Of a DNA stretch of 62,437 nucleotides, positions 8,425-19,849 are shown piece by piece. This DNA comes from Leptospira sp. (GTDB lineage Bacteria; Spirochaetota; Leptospiria; Leptospirales; Leptospiraceae): positions 1 through 62,437 of the forward strand of contig JAACWH010000032.1 in assembly GCA_009991425.1 (NCBI GenBank). The letters are read 5' to 3'. The position numbers and the translations under genes are program-made. The notes under the pieces are model-generated. The model saw nothing but the letters and a program-made list of their open reading frames with translations. It did not search any database and was not told the DNA's origin. Positions within the stretch are counted from its first letter, which is position 1, and each line of letters starts with the position of its first letter.

Positions 8425-8810
8425 TTTTGTTAGTTTCCTTTCTACCTTTGGTTCTGTTTTATTCTTGCAAACAGGAAATTTTACCAGATACCAAAGATCC
8501 AATTCATTTCCACCAAGTAGCCTTACAGAAAATTTGTAAAAAAATGGATCAGTGCTTTGTTGGCGCCTATAGAAGTTTGCCCAAAGAGTTCACAGCTCAA
8601 ATCTCTCAAAGAGATTGTAGTGGTATTTTAGCAGATGAAACTTTAAAAAATCATATTTCTAAGTTGCCGAATGAAATTCTTAACTATTCAAAAACTTGTT
8701 ATGAGAAATTGATTCAATCCGATTGTAAAAGAATAGTAAGCAATGCTTTTGGACTTCCCAGTTGCTCCTTATTAAGATCAAGTTTGGAATCCTATTGGAA
8801 AATTAAATAA
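8409..8810 (+). CDS. Cysteine-rich leptospiral-type lipoprotein (133 aa)
   Basis: A small exported protein, probably lipidated at Cys20 (lipobox FYSC). The mature part holds six further cysteines in a spaced pattern (ICKKMDQCF, DCSG, TCYEKL, DCKRI, PSCS), suggesting three disulfides on a small helical core. It resembles a family of short Cys-rich lipoproteins that I associate with Leptospira; the function is unknown. It overlaps the end of the glycosyltransferase gene by 16 bases, and AAAGGAGG within that gene serves as a strong ribosome site, so the two form one transcription unit. Confidence 0.7.
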   Translation: MFRILVLLVSFLPLVLFYSCKQEILPDTKDPIHFHQVALQKICKKMDQCFVGAYRSLPKEFTAQISQRDCSGILADETLKNHISKLPNEILNYSKTCYEKLIQSDCKRIVSNAFGLPSCSLLRSSLESYWKIK

Positions 8811-9015
8811 AAAAGTTACCTATGATGAATCATTACTTTCTGAAAAGAGTCTTTTTTATTTGTGATCACTATTTTTGAATTTAAATGAGAACGAATATCA
8901 TCTAGCTCGTTAGGATCTAGTGTTTTTTAAATGATTTCAAAATAATCGATTGATTTATTGAAAATGCATAAAATTCTAGAATTAAAGATGGAATACATTC
9001 CTAATTTAAATGCAA

Positions 9016-9037
9016 TTACTAATACTAACTTTAGTAA
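9016..9037 (+). promoter_or_regulatory. Inverted repeat in the sdhC leader
   Basis: TTACTAA (9016-9022) and TTAGTAA (9031-9037) are 7-base arms with an 8-base gap, placed 30 bases before the sdhC ATG and just before its AGGAG ribosome site. It could be an operator or a leader hairpin. The rest of the 257-base gap (8811-9067) holds no gene and no promoter that I can assign with confidence. Confidence 0.3.
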
Positions 9038-9067
9038 GCACTCAAAACTATACCAGGAGCTCAATCT

Positions 9068-9754
9068 ATGCATTTCACCGGTGGTTATTTAACAACCTCG
9101 ATCGGAAAGAAATTACTCATTGCCATATCAGGTCTACTAATTCTAGGATTTGTAATCGTACATATGGTGGGGAATCTTCAAGTATTTTCCGGGCCAGAGA
9201 AATTGAATGCTTATGCAAAATTTTTAAAAGACCTAGGTCCACTTCTTTGGCTTGCCCGAATTGGTCTAATCGTTTTGGCTATTTTGCACATTGTTCTTAC
9301 GATCCAAGTTACTAAAGAAAATCGAACAGCTAGACCTGAATCTTATAAATATATGAAGACTGTTCAGGCTAGTTCTTCTTCCAGGTTTATGATACTAAGT
9401 GGACTTACGATTCTTTCTTTTCTGATTTATCATCTGCTGCATTTTACTTTAGGTGTTACCAACCCTGAGTATTTGCAATTGAGTTTTGATTTGAATGGAG
9501 AAAGGGTACATGATGTATATGCTATGGTCGTTACGGGTTTTTCACAACCTCTCGTAGCTGGCTTTTACATTATTTCCATGGGACTACTTTGTTGGCATAT
9601 CTCTCATGGTGTGGGAAGTCTTTTTCAAACTTTGGGTATTACTAATGCAAAGAATAATGATACCATCCAAAAAATTTCTATGGCAACGGCAGGACTCATC
9701 TTCCTCGGAAATGTATCAATACCACTTAGTATTATTATTGGCGTAGTCAAATAA
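9068..9754 (+). CDS. sdhC: Succinate dehydrogenase/fumarate reductase cytochrome b subunit
   Basis: The membrane anchor of respiratory complex II, passing electrons between the iron-sulfur subunit and quinone. At 228 residues with five hydrophobic segments it is the single-anchor, B-type form rather than the SdhC+SdhD pair. Candidate haem-ligand histidines lie in the membrane segments: VIVHMVGN, ILHIVLTIQ, YHLLHF and LCWHISHG, enough for two b haems. The start is fixed by CAGGAG about ten bases upstream. It heads a three-gene operon, with sdhA starting 18 bases after its stop. I have used the sdh name; the sequence does not settle which direction the enzyme runs. Confidence 0.9.
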   Translation: MHFTGGYLTTSIGKKLLIAISGLLILGFVIVHMVGNLQVFSGPEKLNAYAKFLKDLGPLLWLARIGLIVLAILHIVLTIQVTKENRTARPESYKYMKTVQASSSSRFMILSGLTILSFLIYHLLHFTLGVTNPEYLQLSFDLNGERVHDVYAMVVTGFSQPLVAGFYIISMGLLCWHISHGVGSLFQTLGITNAKNNDTIQKISMATAGLIFLGNVSIPLSIIIGVVK

Positions 9755-9772
9755 ACAAAGGAGAGACAAAAA

Positions 9773-11698
9773 ATGAAATTAGATTCCAAAATTCCTTCTG
9801 GTCCTATTGAGAAAAAATGGGACAAACATAAATCCGATCTTAAATTAGTTAACCCTTCTAATAAAAGAAAATACAAAGTCATCATTGTAGGTTCTGGTCT
9901 TGCTGGATCATCCGCAGCAGCATCACTTGCAGAATTAGGATACAATGTATCTTGCTTTTGCTTCCAAGATAGCCCGAGAAGAGCGCACAGTATTGCTGCT
10001 CAGGGTGGAATTAACGCAGCAAAGAATTACCAAAATGATGGGGATAGCGTCCACCGCTTGTTTTATGACACGGTAAAAGGGGGAGATTTTCGTTCTCGTG
10101 AAGCGAACGTCTATCGTCTTGCTCAAGTTTCTACGAATATCATTGACCAGTGTGTAGCACAAGGTGTTCCTTTTGCTAGAGAGTATGGTGGGAATTTAAC
10201 CAACCGATCTTTTGGTGGTGCGCAGGTTTCTAGAACTTTTTATGCAAAAGGTCAAACAGGACAGCAATTGCTACTGGGTGCCTACTCTGCCCTTTCTCGC
10301 CAAATCGGACTTGGAAATGTAAAGATGTATTCCAAAACTGAGATGCTTGAACTCGTTCTAGTAGACGGACATGCAAAAGGTATCGTCGTTCGAGATCTCG
10401 TAACAGGTGAAGTTACTTCACACTCTGCCGATGCAGTAATTCTAGCAAGTGGTGGTTATGGAAACGTTTTCTTCCTTTCGACCAATGCAATGAACTGTAA
10501 TGTTACAGCAACATTCAAAGCATACAAGAAGGGAGCACTTTTTGCAAATCCTTGTTATACGCAAATTCACCCTACCTGTATTCCAGTTTCGGGAGACTAC
10601 CAATCTAAGTTAACTCTGATGTCGGAATCACTTCGAAATGACGGTCGTGTTTGGGTTCCTAAGAAGCAAGGCGATACGAGAAATCCTGCTGATATTCCCG
10701 AAGAAGAAAGAGATTATTACCTCGAGAGAAAATACCCATCCTTTGGAAATTTAGCTCCTAGAGATATTTCCTCTAGAGCAGCCAAAGAAGCCTGTGACGC
10801 AGGCCATGGAGTTGGTCCAGAAGTGGGCGGCCAAAGATTAGGAGTCTACTTAGATTTCAGTGAGTCTATCAACCGATTGGGAGAGAAGACAATTTCAGAT
10901 CGTTACGATAACCTCTTTCAAATGTATGAAAGAATCACTGGAGAAAACCCATACAAAGAACCAATGAGAATCTATCCTGCGGTTCACTATACAATGGGTG
11001 GACTCTGGGTGGATTACAATTTAATGTCTAATATTCCGGGACTCTTCGTTCTTGGTGAGGCAAACTTTTCTGACCATGGTGCAAACCGTCTGGGAGCATC
11101 TGCTCTTATGCAAGGTCTTGCCGATGGTTACTTTGTAATTCCTTATACAATCGGAGATTATTTTGCCAAAGAAGGATTCAAAAATATTTCCAACGAAGGC
11201 AAAGAATTCAAAGATGCAGAAAAAGATGCAAACGATAGAATCAATAAATTCCTAAACATCAACGGAAACAAAACTGTAGATGAATTCCACCGTGAACTAG
11301 GTAAGATCATGTGGGACAAATGCGGTATGGCTCGTGATAAAGCAGGTCTCAAAGAAGCTCTGACTAGAATTCCAGAGCTCAAAGAAGAATTTTGGAAGAA
11401 TGTTAAAGTTCCAGGCTCAGGTGCAGATCTCAACCAATCTCTTGAAAAAGCTGGAAGAGTTGCAGATTTCTTAGAATTTGGAGAGTTGATGTGCTTGGAT
11501 GCTTATACAAGAGATGAATCTTGTGGCGGTCACTTCCGAACTGAATACCAGACTCCAGATGGAGAAGCGCTTCGAGATGATGATAAATTCTGCCATGTTT
11601 CCGCTTGGGAATACAAAGGCGATGGAAAGACTCCTGAAGAGCATAGAGAAAAACTAGAATACGAAAACATGAAGCTTGCAGTAAGGAGCTATAAATAA
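9773..11698 (+). CDS. sdhA: Succinate dehydrogenase/fumarate reductase flavoprotein subunit
   Basis: The catalytic subunit of complex II, oxidising succinate to fumarate (or the reverse) on the cytoplasmic side. The FAD-binding GSGLAGSS motif starts near residue 40. [11 protein letters not shown] carries the histidine expected to hold the flavin covalently. The substrate-site segments ([29 protein letters not shown]) are all present. The 641-residue length fits the B-type flavoproteins. A strong AAAGGAGAG lies before the ATG. Its last base is shared with the ATG of sdhB (TAATG), so the two are translated together. Confidence 0.95.
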   Translation: MKLDSKIPSGPIEKKWDKHKSDLKLVNPSNKRKYKVIIVGSGLAGSSAAASLAELGYNVSCFCFQDSPRRAHSIAAQGGINAAKNYQNDGDSVHRLFYDTVKGGDFRSREANVYRLAQVSTNIIDQCVAQGVPFAREYGGNLTNRSFGGAQVSRTFYAKGQTGQQLLLGAYSALSRQIGLGNVKMYSKTEMLELVLVDGHAKGIVVRDLVTGEVTSHSADAVILASGGYGNVFFLSTNAMNCNVTATFKAYKKGALFANPCYTQIHPTCIPVSGDYQSKLTLMSESLRNDGRVWVPKKQGDTRNPADIPEEERDYYLERKYPSFGNLAPRDISSRAAKEACDAGHGVGPEVGGQRLGVYLDFSESINRLGEKTISDRYDNLFQMYERITGENPYKEPMRIYPAVHYTMGGLWVDYNLMSNIPGLFVLGEANFSDHGANRLGASALMQGLADGYFVIPYTIGDYFAKEGFKNISNEGKEFKDAEKDANDRINKFLNINGNKTVDEFHRELGKIMWDKCGMARDKAGLKEALTRIPELKEEFWKNVKVPGSGADLNQSLEKAGRVADFLEFGELMCLDAYTRDESCGGHFRTEYQTPDGEALRDDDKFCHVSAWEYKGDGKTPEEHREKLEYENMKLAVRSYK

Positions 11699-12441
11699 TG
11701 TCAGGGAATATGAATCTAACCTTAAAAGTCTGGCGTCAAAAATCAAAAAATGACAAAGGCGAAATCAAAGAATACAAAGCAAACAACGTTAACGAGCATA
11801 TGTCTTTTTTGGAAATGCTAGATGTTGTAAATGAAGACCTAACTAAAAAAGGCGAAGATCCAATTGCCTTTGATCATGATTGCCGTGAAGGCATCTGTGG
11901 TTCTTGTAATCTAATGATCAATGGTGTTGCTCATGGTGGACAAAAAGGGACAACGGCTTGCCAGCTTCATATGCGTAAGTTCAAAGATGGAGATACAATC
12001 TTCATAGAACCTTGGCGAGCTAAAGCTTTCCCTGTCTTGAAAGATTTAATCGTTGATCGTTCTTCCTTTGATCGAATCATCCAAGCTGGTGGTTTCGTAT
12101 CGGTAAATACGGGAGGAGCTCCTGATGCCAATGCAATGCCAATTTCTAAGGTTGATGCTGACATGGCAATGGATGCAGCGACTTGCATTGGATGTGGAGC
12201 CTGTGTTGCTTCTTGTAAGAATGCCAGTGCAATGCTTTTCGTATCTGCAAAAGTTTCTCACCTTGCCTATCTTCCTCAAGGACAGGTTGAACGTAAGACC
12301 CGTGTCAAGAAGATGATCCAAGCAATGGATGCGGAAGGTTTCGGTAATTGTACGAATCAATTTGAATGCCAAGCAGTATGCCCAAAAGAAATCACAGTGG
12401 ATAATATCACTCGTTTGAATCGAGATTATCTAATGGCCTAA
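11698..12441 (+). CDS. sdhB: Succinate dehydrogenase/fumarate reductase iron-sulfur subunit
   Basis: Carries electrons from the flavin to the membrane quinone site through three clusters. The 2Fe-2S ligands are Cys62, Cys67, Cys70 and Cys88. The 4Fe-4S and 3Fe-4S ligands come from [11 protein letters not shown] (Cys163, 166, 169, 173) and the later CTNQFEC and CQAVCP segments (Cys218, 224, 228). All expected ligands are present. The ATG overlaps the sdhA stop by one base. A strong hairpin terminator lies about 80 bases after its stop, closing the operon. Confidence 0.93.
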   Translation: MSGNMNLTLKVWRQKSKNDKGEIKEYKANNVNEHMSFLEMLDVVNEDLTKKGEDPIAFDHDCREGICGSCNLMINGVAHGGQKGTTACQLHMRKFKDGDTIFIEPWRAKAFPVLKDLIVDRSSFDRIIQAGGFVSVNTGGAPDANAMPISKVDADMAMDAATCIGCGACVASCKNASAMLFVSAKVSHLAYLPQGQVERKTRVKKMIQAMDAEGFGNCTNQFECQAVCPKEITVDNITRLNRDYLMA

Positions 12442-12519
12442 GGTAAACTTTATAGTTATGGTTTATTTTTCTTAGGAGAAATGAATCAGATTCTATAATA
12501 GCATTTACAAATTAAAATT

Positions 12520-12547
12520 AAAGAGCCAGTCTGTTGGCTCTTTTTTT
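12520..12547 (+). terminator. Rho-independent terminator of sdhCAB
   Basis: AAAGAGCCA pairs with TGGCTCTTT across a 6-base loop and runs into eight T residues. Genes on the two sides converge here, and on the minus strand the stem is preceded by A residues that give T only upstream, so it mainly stops the plus-strand operon. Confidence 0.85.
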
Positions 12548-12563
12548 ATGCCTTGAGAAGAGT

Positions 12564-13472
12564 TTAAGTTTTATTCCAATTATGTTGATTTAGTAAAAAA
12601 TCAAAAATATTTTCTTTTATAGTTAAATCTGCTTTATCCTGTTGGAAGTTTTCTACACTGGAAATTATTTCTTGTAAAGGTTTAGAATCTTTTCCACGTT
12701 TTTGTAATCCATTTACCAAAATTTTCAACTTAGCAAAAAGAATATTGGCTGCTTTGTTTTTTTGTTCCTCAGTGAAGATTGTCCAATTTTTGAGAATGGA
12801 ATAGATTCTAAAGCGATCCATTACAGGATATTTAATCGAAAGTTGATCTTGTCCACCTCCATATCGAATCAATAATTTCTCAGTTACCAAACCGACCTCT
12901 TCCTTGCAAGTAATTTGTAACCATAAATCATAATCTTCGCAGGCAAGGATTTCAGGATCAAATCCATTTGTTTCTTCCCAAAGATCTCTTCGAATTGCAA
13001 CAGAGGAAGTTGTGATCATGCACTGCTCTAAAGATTCTAAGAAAATAGAACCTGCGCATTTTTTGTGTTTAGCATGTGGGTTAACACGAATTCCATTTCG
13101 TATCCAAATTTCTTCTGTTTGAAAAATTCTAGATTTAGGATTTTCTTGTATGTATTGCAATTGAGCCTCTAACTTGCTAGGCAACCATTCATCATCACTA
13201 TCAAGAAAGCAAATCCATTCGGCACTAGAATTTTTAACACCCAGATTTCGAGCAGAGGAGACTCCTAGTTGGGTTTGGAATAAATATTTAATATTTAGGT
13301 TATTTTTTTCCATCCAAGAATGAACAAGCATCTTTGTGTTATCGTAAGATCCATCATCTACTAAGATAATTTCAAAGGATTTAGACGTTTTTTGAGAAAT
13401 GACAGAATCCAAAGCTCTAATGATTGTATCTGCTCGATTGTATGTTGGTATGATGATTGAAAAAAAACTCAT
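12564..13472 (-). CDS. Family 2 glycosyltransferase
   Basis: A cytoplasmic inverting sugar transferase with the GT-A fold. The start chosen gives FFSIIIPTYNRADTI as the first strand, the usual beginning of GT2 enzymes; a longer frame reaching 13607 would overlap the upstream gene by about 120 bases and add a tail unlike the family. Nucleotide-sugar motifs are ILVDDGS (near residue 38) and the DXD-like FLDSDDEWLP (near residue 92), followed by CEDYDLWLQ with the probable catalytic acid. At 302 residues the length is typical. It sits 16 bases after the PLP-enzyme gene. The likely job is adding a sugar to LPS or another surface glycan; the acceptor is unknown. Confidence 0.85.
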   Translation of the reverse strand: MSFFSIIIPTYNRADTIIRALDSVISQKTSKSFEIILVDDGSYDNTKMLVHSWMEKNNLNIKYLFQTQLGVSSARNLGVKNSSAEWICFLDSDDEWLPSKLEAQLQYIQENPKSRIFQTEEIWIRNGIRVNPHAKHKKCAGSIFLESLEQCMITTSSVAIRRDLWEETNGFDPEILACEDYDLWLQITCKEEVGLVTEKLLIRYGGGQDQLSIKYPVMDRFRIYSILKNWTIFTEEQKNKAANILFAKLKILVNGLQKRGKDSKPLQEIISSVENFQQDKADLTIKENIFDFLLNQHNWNKT

Positions 13473-13488
13473 AAATTTATTTTTAATT

Positions 13489-14502
13489 TCAATTCGTATG
13501 AGGATGTATGTCCGTTGAAAGGTTTTCCAAATTTGAAGTAAAAAGCTTATACCAAGATAATAATCCTCCTTGGTGGACGTAGAGAATTTTTTTATTTGAG
13601 CTTGCACTTAGTCTTTCTTTAAAGCGATGGTCTATTTCTTTTTTACCATTATCATTGAGTGAGTGATTTAATTTTGGTTCCTCTAAGTAATAGAGCAATG
13701 TGAAGAGTGATTTAGCTGAATAAACAGGTTCTAGTGGTAATCCTGATTCCTTGTAAGTAGCCTGTATGAAATTAATAAGAGTTTTGTTTATAGAAGCAAA
13801 TCTTTGTAATAGGATGGGGTTTGTGATAGAATCTCTAAAATTCGCTTCTAAAGGTATATCTTCTTTGTTCCAATTTAAAGATTCAATATTATTCGGTAGA
13901 TGCTTAAGCCATGACTCTTTGGATTCTCCTAGGCTAAGACCTAAGAGATTAACAGTTCTATTTTGGAAATATTTTTTGGCAGAAAGGAAACTTAAGCCCG
14001 ATCCAATATCCAAAAGCAGGGTACCAAAATTTTGAACTTCAATATCCTTCCAAAGACTTTGGTAGCCGAGTTCTCCTTCTCGACTAAATCCGTATTTAGG
14101 AATAGTTTGTATGTCAGGGAAAGTTACTAGGATAGATTCTTTTGCTTTATATAAGTAATCGTGTGAACCATAGTGAATCTCGGTTGAATATTTTTTTAAC
14201 AATTGATAGTTAATGCTTTTTGGGTAAGCTTCATAAGACTTTGCTAAAGTATAAACTCTAAATCCTGAGAGTGCAAATAGCAAAGTAAAAGTAATTAAAA
14301 AATTCGATCCCAGAGATCCTTCTAGTAGAATAGGTTTCTTCGAATCAAGATAACGAAATCCTTGGAATCTTCTAAGTTTTGAACCTAAACTAAGAAATGA
14401 TTTATCATCTCTTAGGATGTAAATTTCGAATCCATTGCAATTCTTCCAAAATTCAATTTGAAGTTTTGGTGGCTCTAGAAAGGATTCGAATGATTTAGTC
14501 AC
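13489..14502 (-). CDS. PLP-dependent ACC deaminase/D-cysteine desulfhydrase-like protein
   Basis: A fold-type II PLP enzyme related to aminocyclopropane-carboxylate deaminase and D-cysteine desulfhydrase. The lysine expected to hold PLP is in [11 protein letters not shown] (near residue 42), and the phosphate-side LLDIGSG and C-terminal YVHQGG match the family. The usual GGxQSNH loop reads LEGSLGSNF, with Phe in place of the histidine, so the reaction may differ. The overall sequence is well diverged from textbook members. The 5' end overlaps the lepA stop by eight bases, and the GT2 gene follows, so the three share one transcription unit. The physiological substrate is unknown. Confidence 0.65.
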   Translation of the reverse strand: MTKSFESFLEPPKLQIEFWKNCNGFEIYILRDDKSFLSLGSKLRRFQGFRYLDSKKPILLEGSLGSNFLITFTLLFALSGFRVYTLAKSYEAYPKSINYQLLKKYSTEIHYGSHDYLYKAKESILVTFPDIQTIPKYGFSREGELGYQSLWKDIEVQNFGTLLLDIGSGLSFLSAKKYFQNRTVNLLGLSLGESKESWLKHLPNNIESLNWNKEDIPLEANFRDSITNPILLQRFASINKTLINFIQATYKESGLPLEPVYSAKSLFTLLYYLEEPKLNHSLNDNGKKEIDHRFKERLSASSNKKILYVHQGGLLSWYKLFTSNLENLSTDIHPHTN

Positions 14503-16300
14503 CTGTTTTTAAAACTGCCAAGAAGGCTTCTTGTGGAATTTCTACAGATCCAATCTGCTTCATTCGCTTTTTCCCTTCTTTTTGTTTTTCTAAGAGTTTC
14601 TTCTTACGGCTAATATCACCACCATAACACTTAGCGGTCACATTCTTTCTTAGAGCAGAAATACTTTCCCTGGCAATGATTTTTGCACCAATAGCAGCTT
14701 GAATTGCAATCATAAACTGTTGTTTAGGAATTATTTCTTTGAGTTTTTCAATTATTGATCTTCCTCTATCATCTGCCTTAGATTTGTGTACGATAGTTGA
14801 AAGAGCATCAACATTCTCGCCATTCACTAAAATTTCCATTTTAACAAGTTTAGATTCTCTGTAGCCTACTTCTTCGTAGTCCAAAGACGCATAACCTTTC
14901 GTATTCGATTTCAATTTATCATAAAATTCAAAGATCAATTCAGATAGTGGAAGTTCATAGGTCAACTGAACCTTATCCTGAGAAAGGTAGATAGTATCCA
15001 TATGAATTCCTCTCTTATCCATAACTAAAGACATTATATTTCCTACATATTCTTCAGGAGAGATAATCGTCGCTTTTACATAAGGTTCTTCACTTTTAAC
15101 AATAAATTGTTGCTCAGGAAATTTGGAAGGATTGTCAATTTCTAATGCTACTCCCTTTGGATCAGTCAATCGATATTTTACAGAAGGTGCAGTTGTAATT
15201 AAATCTAGATTGAATTCACGCTCTAATCTTTCCTGAACTATCTCCATATGAAGCAGCCCTAAATATCCAACTCGAAATCCGAATCCAAGTGCGTTAGAGT
15301 TTTCTCTTTCGAAAATGATAGCGGAATCATTGAGTTTTAATTTCTCAATAGCATCAACTAAAGTATCAAAATCTTCTCCATTAATGGGAAAGAGTCCTGC
15401 AAAAACCATAGGCTTTGCATCCTTGAATCCTTGAACGGCTAGGTCTGCTTGGTTATTCTTTAAGGTTACAGTATCTCCCGTCTTTGCGTCTGATACCTTC
15501 TTTATACCTGCAACCACATAGCCCACATCCCCTGCTTCTAAATGGTCAGTCTCCATAAGTTTGAGTCGATTGATTCCTACTTCTGTAACATGAAATTCTT
15601 TTTCAGCATTCATAAAAAAGATAGTATCACCCTTTTTAACTTTTCCATCGAAAAGTCTAAGCTTGGCTACAACTCCCATATAATTGTCAAAAATAGAATC
15701 ATAGACCAGAGCCTTTAAAGGTTTTTCTTTGGAGCCTTTGGGAGGCGGTATGAGTTTTGTAATTGCTTCTAGAACATCTTTAACGCCTACTCCAGTTTTC
15801 GCTGAAATAGGAATTGCCTCTTCAGCATCTAAGCCCAAAGCTTCTTCAATTAAAATTTTCGTTTTCTCAATGTCTGCCGACGGCAGGTCTATCTTATTCA
15901 TGATTGGAATGATTCTTAGATCCAATTCCATCGCCAAATATAAGTTAGCAAGTGTCTGTGCTTCAACTCCTTGGCTTGCATCTACAATCAAAAGCACACC
16001 TTCACAGGCTAGTAAAGATCGTGAAACTTCATAATTGAAATCTACGTGTCCCGGTGTATCAATTAAATTGAGATAATAAGTCTTACCATTTTCTGCTAGA
16101 TAATCAAAGGATGCGTTGTTTGCTTTAATTGTGATCCCACGTTCTCTCTCTATGTCCATAGAATCTAAAATTTGATCTTTCTTAGTTCTATTATTTGTCA
16201 CCAAGCCTATCTCCAAAAGGCGATCTGCTAAGGTTGATTTCCCATGGTCGACGTGAGCAATGATGGAAAAATTCCGTGTGTATTCTTGTCTGTCTTCCAA
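14495..16300 (-). CDS. lepA: Translation elongation factor 4 (LepA)
   Basis: A ribosome-associated GTPase that acts on stalled or mistranslocated ribosomes and in 30S assembly. The P-loop AHVDHGKST is at residues 15-23, followed by [20 protein letters not shown] and NKIDLP. LepA-specific features are [14 protein letters not shown] and the C-terminal domain ending in [19 protein letters not shown]. The length of 601 residues is standard. The start codon is TTG. A good promoter (TTGCAG/TATACA, 17-base gap) lies just upstream, and the gene is divergent from eno. Confidence 0.97.
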   Translation of the reverse strand: MEDRQEYTRNFSIIAHVDHGKSTLADRLLEIGLVTNNRTKKDQILDSMDIERERGITIKANNASFDYLAENGKTYYLNLIDTPGHVDFNYEVSRSLLACEGVLLIVDASQGVEAQTLANLYLAMELDLRIIPIMNKIDLPSADIEKTKILIEEALGLDAEEAIPISAKTGVGVKDVLEAITKLIPPPKGSKEKPLKALVYDSIFDNYMGVVAKLRLFDGKVKKGDTIFFMNAEKEFHVTEVGINRLKLMETDHLEAGDVGYVVAGIKKVSDAKTGDTVTLKNNQADLAVQGFKDAKPMVFAGLFPINGEDFDTLVDAIEKLKLNDSAIIFERENSNALGFGFRVGYLGLLHMEIVQERLEREFNLDLITTAPSVKYRLTDPKGVALEIDNPSKFPEQQFIVKSEEPYVKATIISPEEYVGNIMSLVMDKRGIHMDTIYLSQDKVQLTYELPLSELIFEFYDKLKSNTKGYASLDYEEVGYRESKLVKMEILVNGENVDALSTIVHKSKADDRGRSIIEKLKEIIPKQQFMIAIQAAIGAKIIARESISALRKNVTAKCYGGDISRKKKLLEKQKEGKKRMKQIGSVEIPQEAFLAVLKTGD

Positions 16301-16323
16301 TTTAAGCCCTCTAAATACAGATT

Positions 16324-16352
16324 TGTATAAAACATTGGAAAAGAAACTGCAA
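16324..16352 (-). promoter_or_regulatory. Probable sigma-70 promoter of lepA
   Basis: On the minus strand, TTGCAG and TATACA are separated by exactly 17 bases, about 25 bases before the lepA TTG start. It is one of the best-matching promoters in the window and would drive lepA, the PLP-enzyme gene and the GT2 gene. Confidence 0.5.
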
Positions 16353-16422
16353 AAACAAAAAACTGCTTAAAAAAAACGTAGATGGAAATCTTTCTAAGCA
16401 CATAGTGTCCCTTGACTAATAG

Positions 16423-17727
<1,305 letters not shown>

Positions 17728-17752
17728 TTGCTAATTCACCGAAATTAAAAGA

Positions 17753-18214
17753 GTGGGTTCTAAATTTCAATGGATGGCAACTTTTGCAATACTCTTAATC
17801 TCCTATCTGAGTTACCAAATTCTATTAGGGGAAAAAGGATATTTTGAACGAAGGCAATTGAAATTAGAACTTGCGAAAGTTCAATTTGAAGTGGATCGAT
17901 TAGAAGAAGAAAAGAAGAATTTACTCGAACGTAAGAAAATGAGTTCAGTAGACTCAATTCTATTGGAAAAGGAAGCAAGAAGGTATTATTTTCTTCGTAA
18001 GGATTCTCAGATCTTGAAATTTAAAGAACAAGATGGGTCTAATCTCCGAGAAGAAAAAGAACCACAAGAATTGTGGAATCAAATTAAGGAATCTCGACTA
18101 GAGAAAGGGAAAATCCCTCCTTTGGATGTTTTAAGAGTATTCCATATTAGTTTTTCGCTATTTTTGTGTATTGGGGTTTTCTGGAAACTAAGACCCAAAA
18201 GAATGGAAGAATAA
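17753..18214 (+). CDS. FtsB/DivIC-like septum protein, unusually long
   Basis: A small bitopic division protein that would sit with FtsL and FtsQ at the septum. It has a short cytoplasmic start, a membrane segment at about residues 9-26, and a coiled coil over roughly residues 35-65 rich in Leu and Glu. This is followed by the [15 protein letters not shown] motif typical of the family. The position directly after eno supports the call. At 153 residues it is longer than most FtsB proteins: a second hydrophobic segment near residues 126-147 ends in a basic tail, which would bring the C-terminus back to the cytoplasm. The start is GTG. Confidence 0.75.
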   Translation: MGSKFQWMATFAILLISYLSYQILLGEKGYFERRQLKLELAKVQFEVDRLEEEKKNLLERKKMSSVDSILLEKEARRYYFLRKDSQILKFKEQDGSNLREEKEPQELWNQIKESRLEKGKIPPLDVLRVFHISFSLFLCIGVFWKLRPKRMEE

Positions 18215-18228
18215 GGAAAGGAAAATTT

Positions 18229-18825
18229 ATGCCAGAGACAGAAGAAATAACTGAGGCCTTGAGCCACATGATGTCTGATAAAAAAATTCAAAAGAAATTT
18301 CTCGAGAAAAGAAAAATCTTTCTCTGGGGAGCGGTTATGGATGAATCCGCCAGAGAAATTGTTAATAAGTTATTATATCTTGAAATGGAAAATCCAGGTG
18401 AACCTATCACTTTTTTCATTAACTCTCCAGGTGGAGTAATTACTTCTGGAATGTGTATTTATGATACAATGAAGATGATAAAATCTCCTGTAATTACTGT
18501 TTGTATGGGTATGGCTGCATCAATGGGTTCCTTGCTCTTAGCTGCAGGCGAAAAAGGAAAGCGTTCCATTTGGCCTAGTGCAAAAGTTATGATCCACCAA
18601 CCATCTATCGGTGGGCAAATTGTTGCTCCAGCAACTGATATTCAAATTCATGCAGAAGAGATTTTGAAGACAAAAGAGAAATTGAATCATATCTTAGCAG
18701 AAGCATGTGGTAAGACCTATGAGCAAATGGTAGAAGATACAGATCGGGATTACTATATGGATGCGGATGAGGCGATAGCTTATGGGATCGTTGATGTTCT
18801 CGCAGATAAGATCGATCTATCTTAA
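18229..18825 (+). CDS. clpP: ATP-dependent Clp protease proteolytic subunit
   Basis: The serine peptidase chamber that degrades proteins fed to it by ClpX, ClpA or ClpC. The catalytic Ser98 lies in GMAASMGS and His123 in MIHQPS; the acid is near residue 172 in the DTDRDYYM segment. INSPGG forms the oxyanion region. I chose the ATG at 18229, preceded by AAGGAAAGG, since the longer frame from 18166 runs into the FtsB-like gene. The mature length of 198 residues is normal. Spirochetes often carry two clpP copies; only this one is in the window. Confidence 0.95.
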   Translation: MPETEEITEALSHMMSDKKIQKKFLEKRKIFLWGAVMDESAREIVNKLLYLEMENPGEPITFFINSPGGVITSGMCIYDTMKMIKSPVITVCMGMAASMGSLLLAAGEKGKRSIWPSAKVMIHQPSIGGQIVAPATDIQIHAEEILKTKEKLNHILAEACGKTYEQMVEDTDRDYYMDADEAIAYGIVDVLADKIDLS

Positions 18826-18840
18826 TTTTTCATAAAAGAA

Positions 18841-19848
18841 ATGGAAATATTTCGACCTAAGAAATTCTTAGGTGGCAAACATGTTCAGACAATTTACAAT
18901 GCCTTGTTTCCACCTAGTAATACCTTAAGAAGTCATTTTCCATATGAAGAAATTTATCTCCCTACTTCCGATGGCAGTGGGGATTTCCTAGTTCTAGAAC
19001 ACAATCCTCCTTTAGAGCACACCTCAGTTCATAGTATAAAGCCATATAATGGATATTATATTCTTCTCATTCATGGAATGGAAGGAAGTTCTGATAGTCA
19101 TTATATGATTTCTACTTCCAAAAATGCTTTAGAGCGAGGTTATGGAGTGATTCGAATGAACATGCGAAATTGTGGCAGAGGATGGGGGTTTGCATCAAGA
19201 CCATATAATGCAGGCATGTCGGAAGATGTGGAAGCTGTTTTACAATTCATGGAGAAAAAATTTTCCAAGAATCTAATAGTTTCTGGATTTTCTCTCTCTG
19301 CTAATTTGGTTTTAAAATACTTTGGGGAAACGAGGCGTCATATTGCTAAATATTTTTCAGCAGTCTCCCCTCCTTTAGATTTGAAGAAGTCCTGCGAATT
19401 CATAGATTCGTCTAAGGCAAAATTTTATAGAAATCATTTCCTCGATACCTTACATAAAAAAGTAAAATCTGGAATTTACAGAATGCCACCTGAAATGGAA
19501 TTACGTGCATCCAAAGCAAAATCATTTTTCGATTTTGATGATTTTGTGACAGCCCCACTCAGTGGATATAAAGACGTTTTAGATTATTATAACAAATGTT
19601 CTTCGATTCAATTCATTCCAAAAATTCACAATGAAGGAATTGTTATTCATGCAGAGGATGATCCAGTTGTTCCAGTTAAGATTTGGCATGAGGTTCAATG
19701 GCATAAAATTCCCAATATCAAATCAGTTTTAACTAAAAAAGGAGGGCATGTTGGATTTTTAACAGATTCAAGCCCTCAAATTCCAGAAGGACGATGGCTA
19801 AGCCGAATTCTATTGGATTATTTCGATTCTAAAATTAAGGAGAATTAA
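18841..19848 (+). CDS. Alpha/beta hydrolase, YheT-like
   Basis: A soluble hydrolase of the YheT/ABHD1-3 group. The family start FRPKKFLGGKHVQTIYNALF, the oxyanion HGMEGSSDSHY, and RMNMRNCGRG are clear. The nucleophile Ser is in VSGFSLSANLVLKYFGE (near residue 148), the acid in HAEDDPVVP and the histidine in KKGGHVGFL, so the triad is complete. Members of this group are thought to act on lipid esters. It stands in the eno operon, two bases before the tldD start. The substrate is unknown. Confidence 0.85.
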   Translation: MEIFRPKKFLGGKHVQTIYNALFPPSNTLRSHFPYEEIYLPTSDGSGDFLVLEHNPPLEHTSVHSIKPYNGYYILLIHGMEGSSDSHYMISTSKNALERGYGVIRMNMRNCGRGWGFASRPYNAGMSEDVEAVLQFMEKKFSKNLIVSGFSLSANLVLKYFGETRRHIAKYFSAVSPPLDLKKSCEFIDSSKAKFYRNHFLDTLHKKVKSGIYRMPPEMELRASKAKSFFDFDDFVTAPLSGYKDVLDYYNKCSSIQFIPKIHNEGIVIHAEDDPVVPVKIWHEVQWHKIPNIKSVLTKKGGHVGFLTDSSPQIPEGRWLSRILLDYFDSKIKEN

Positions 19849-19849
19849 C

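Noticed and set aside
9010..9315. A 101-codon plus-strand frame overlapping sdhC.
   Set aside because: It is a shadow of sdhC in another frame, with atypical composition.
13473..13607. Longer start for the GT2 glycosyltransferase.
   Set aside because: It overlaps the upstream PLP-enzyme gene by about 120 bases, and the family's usual first strand begins right after the ATG at 13472.
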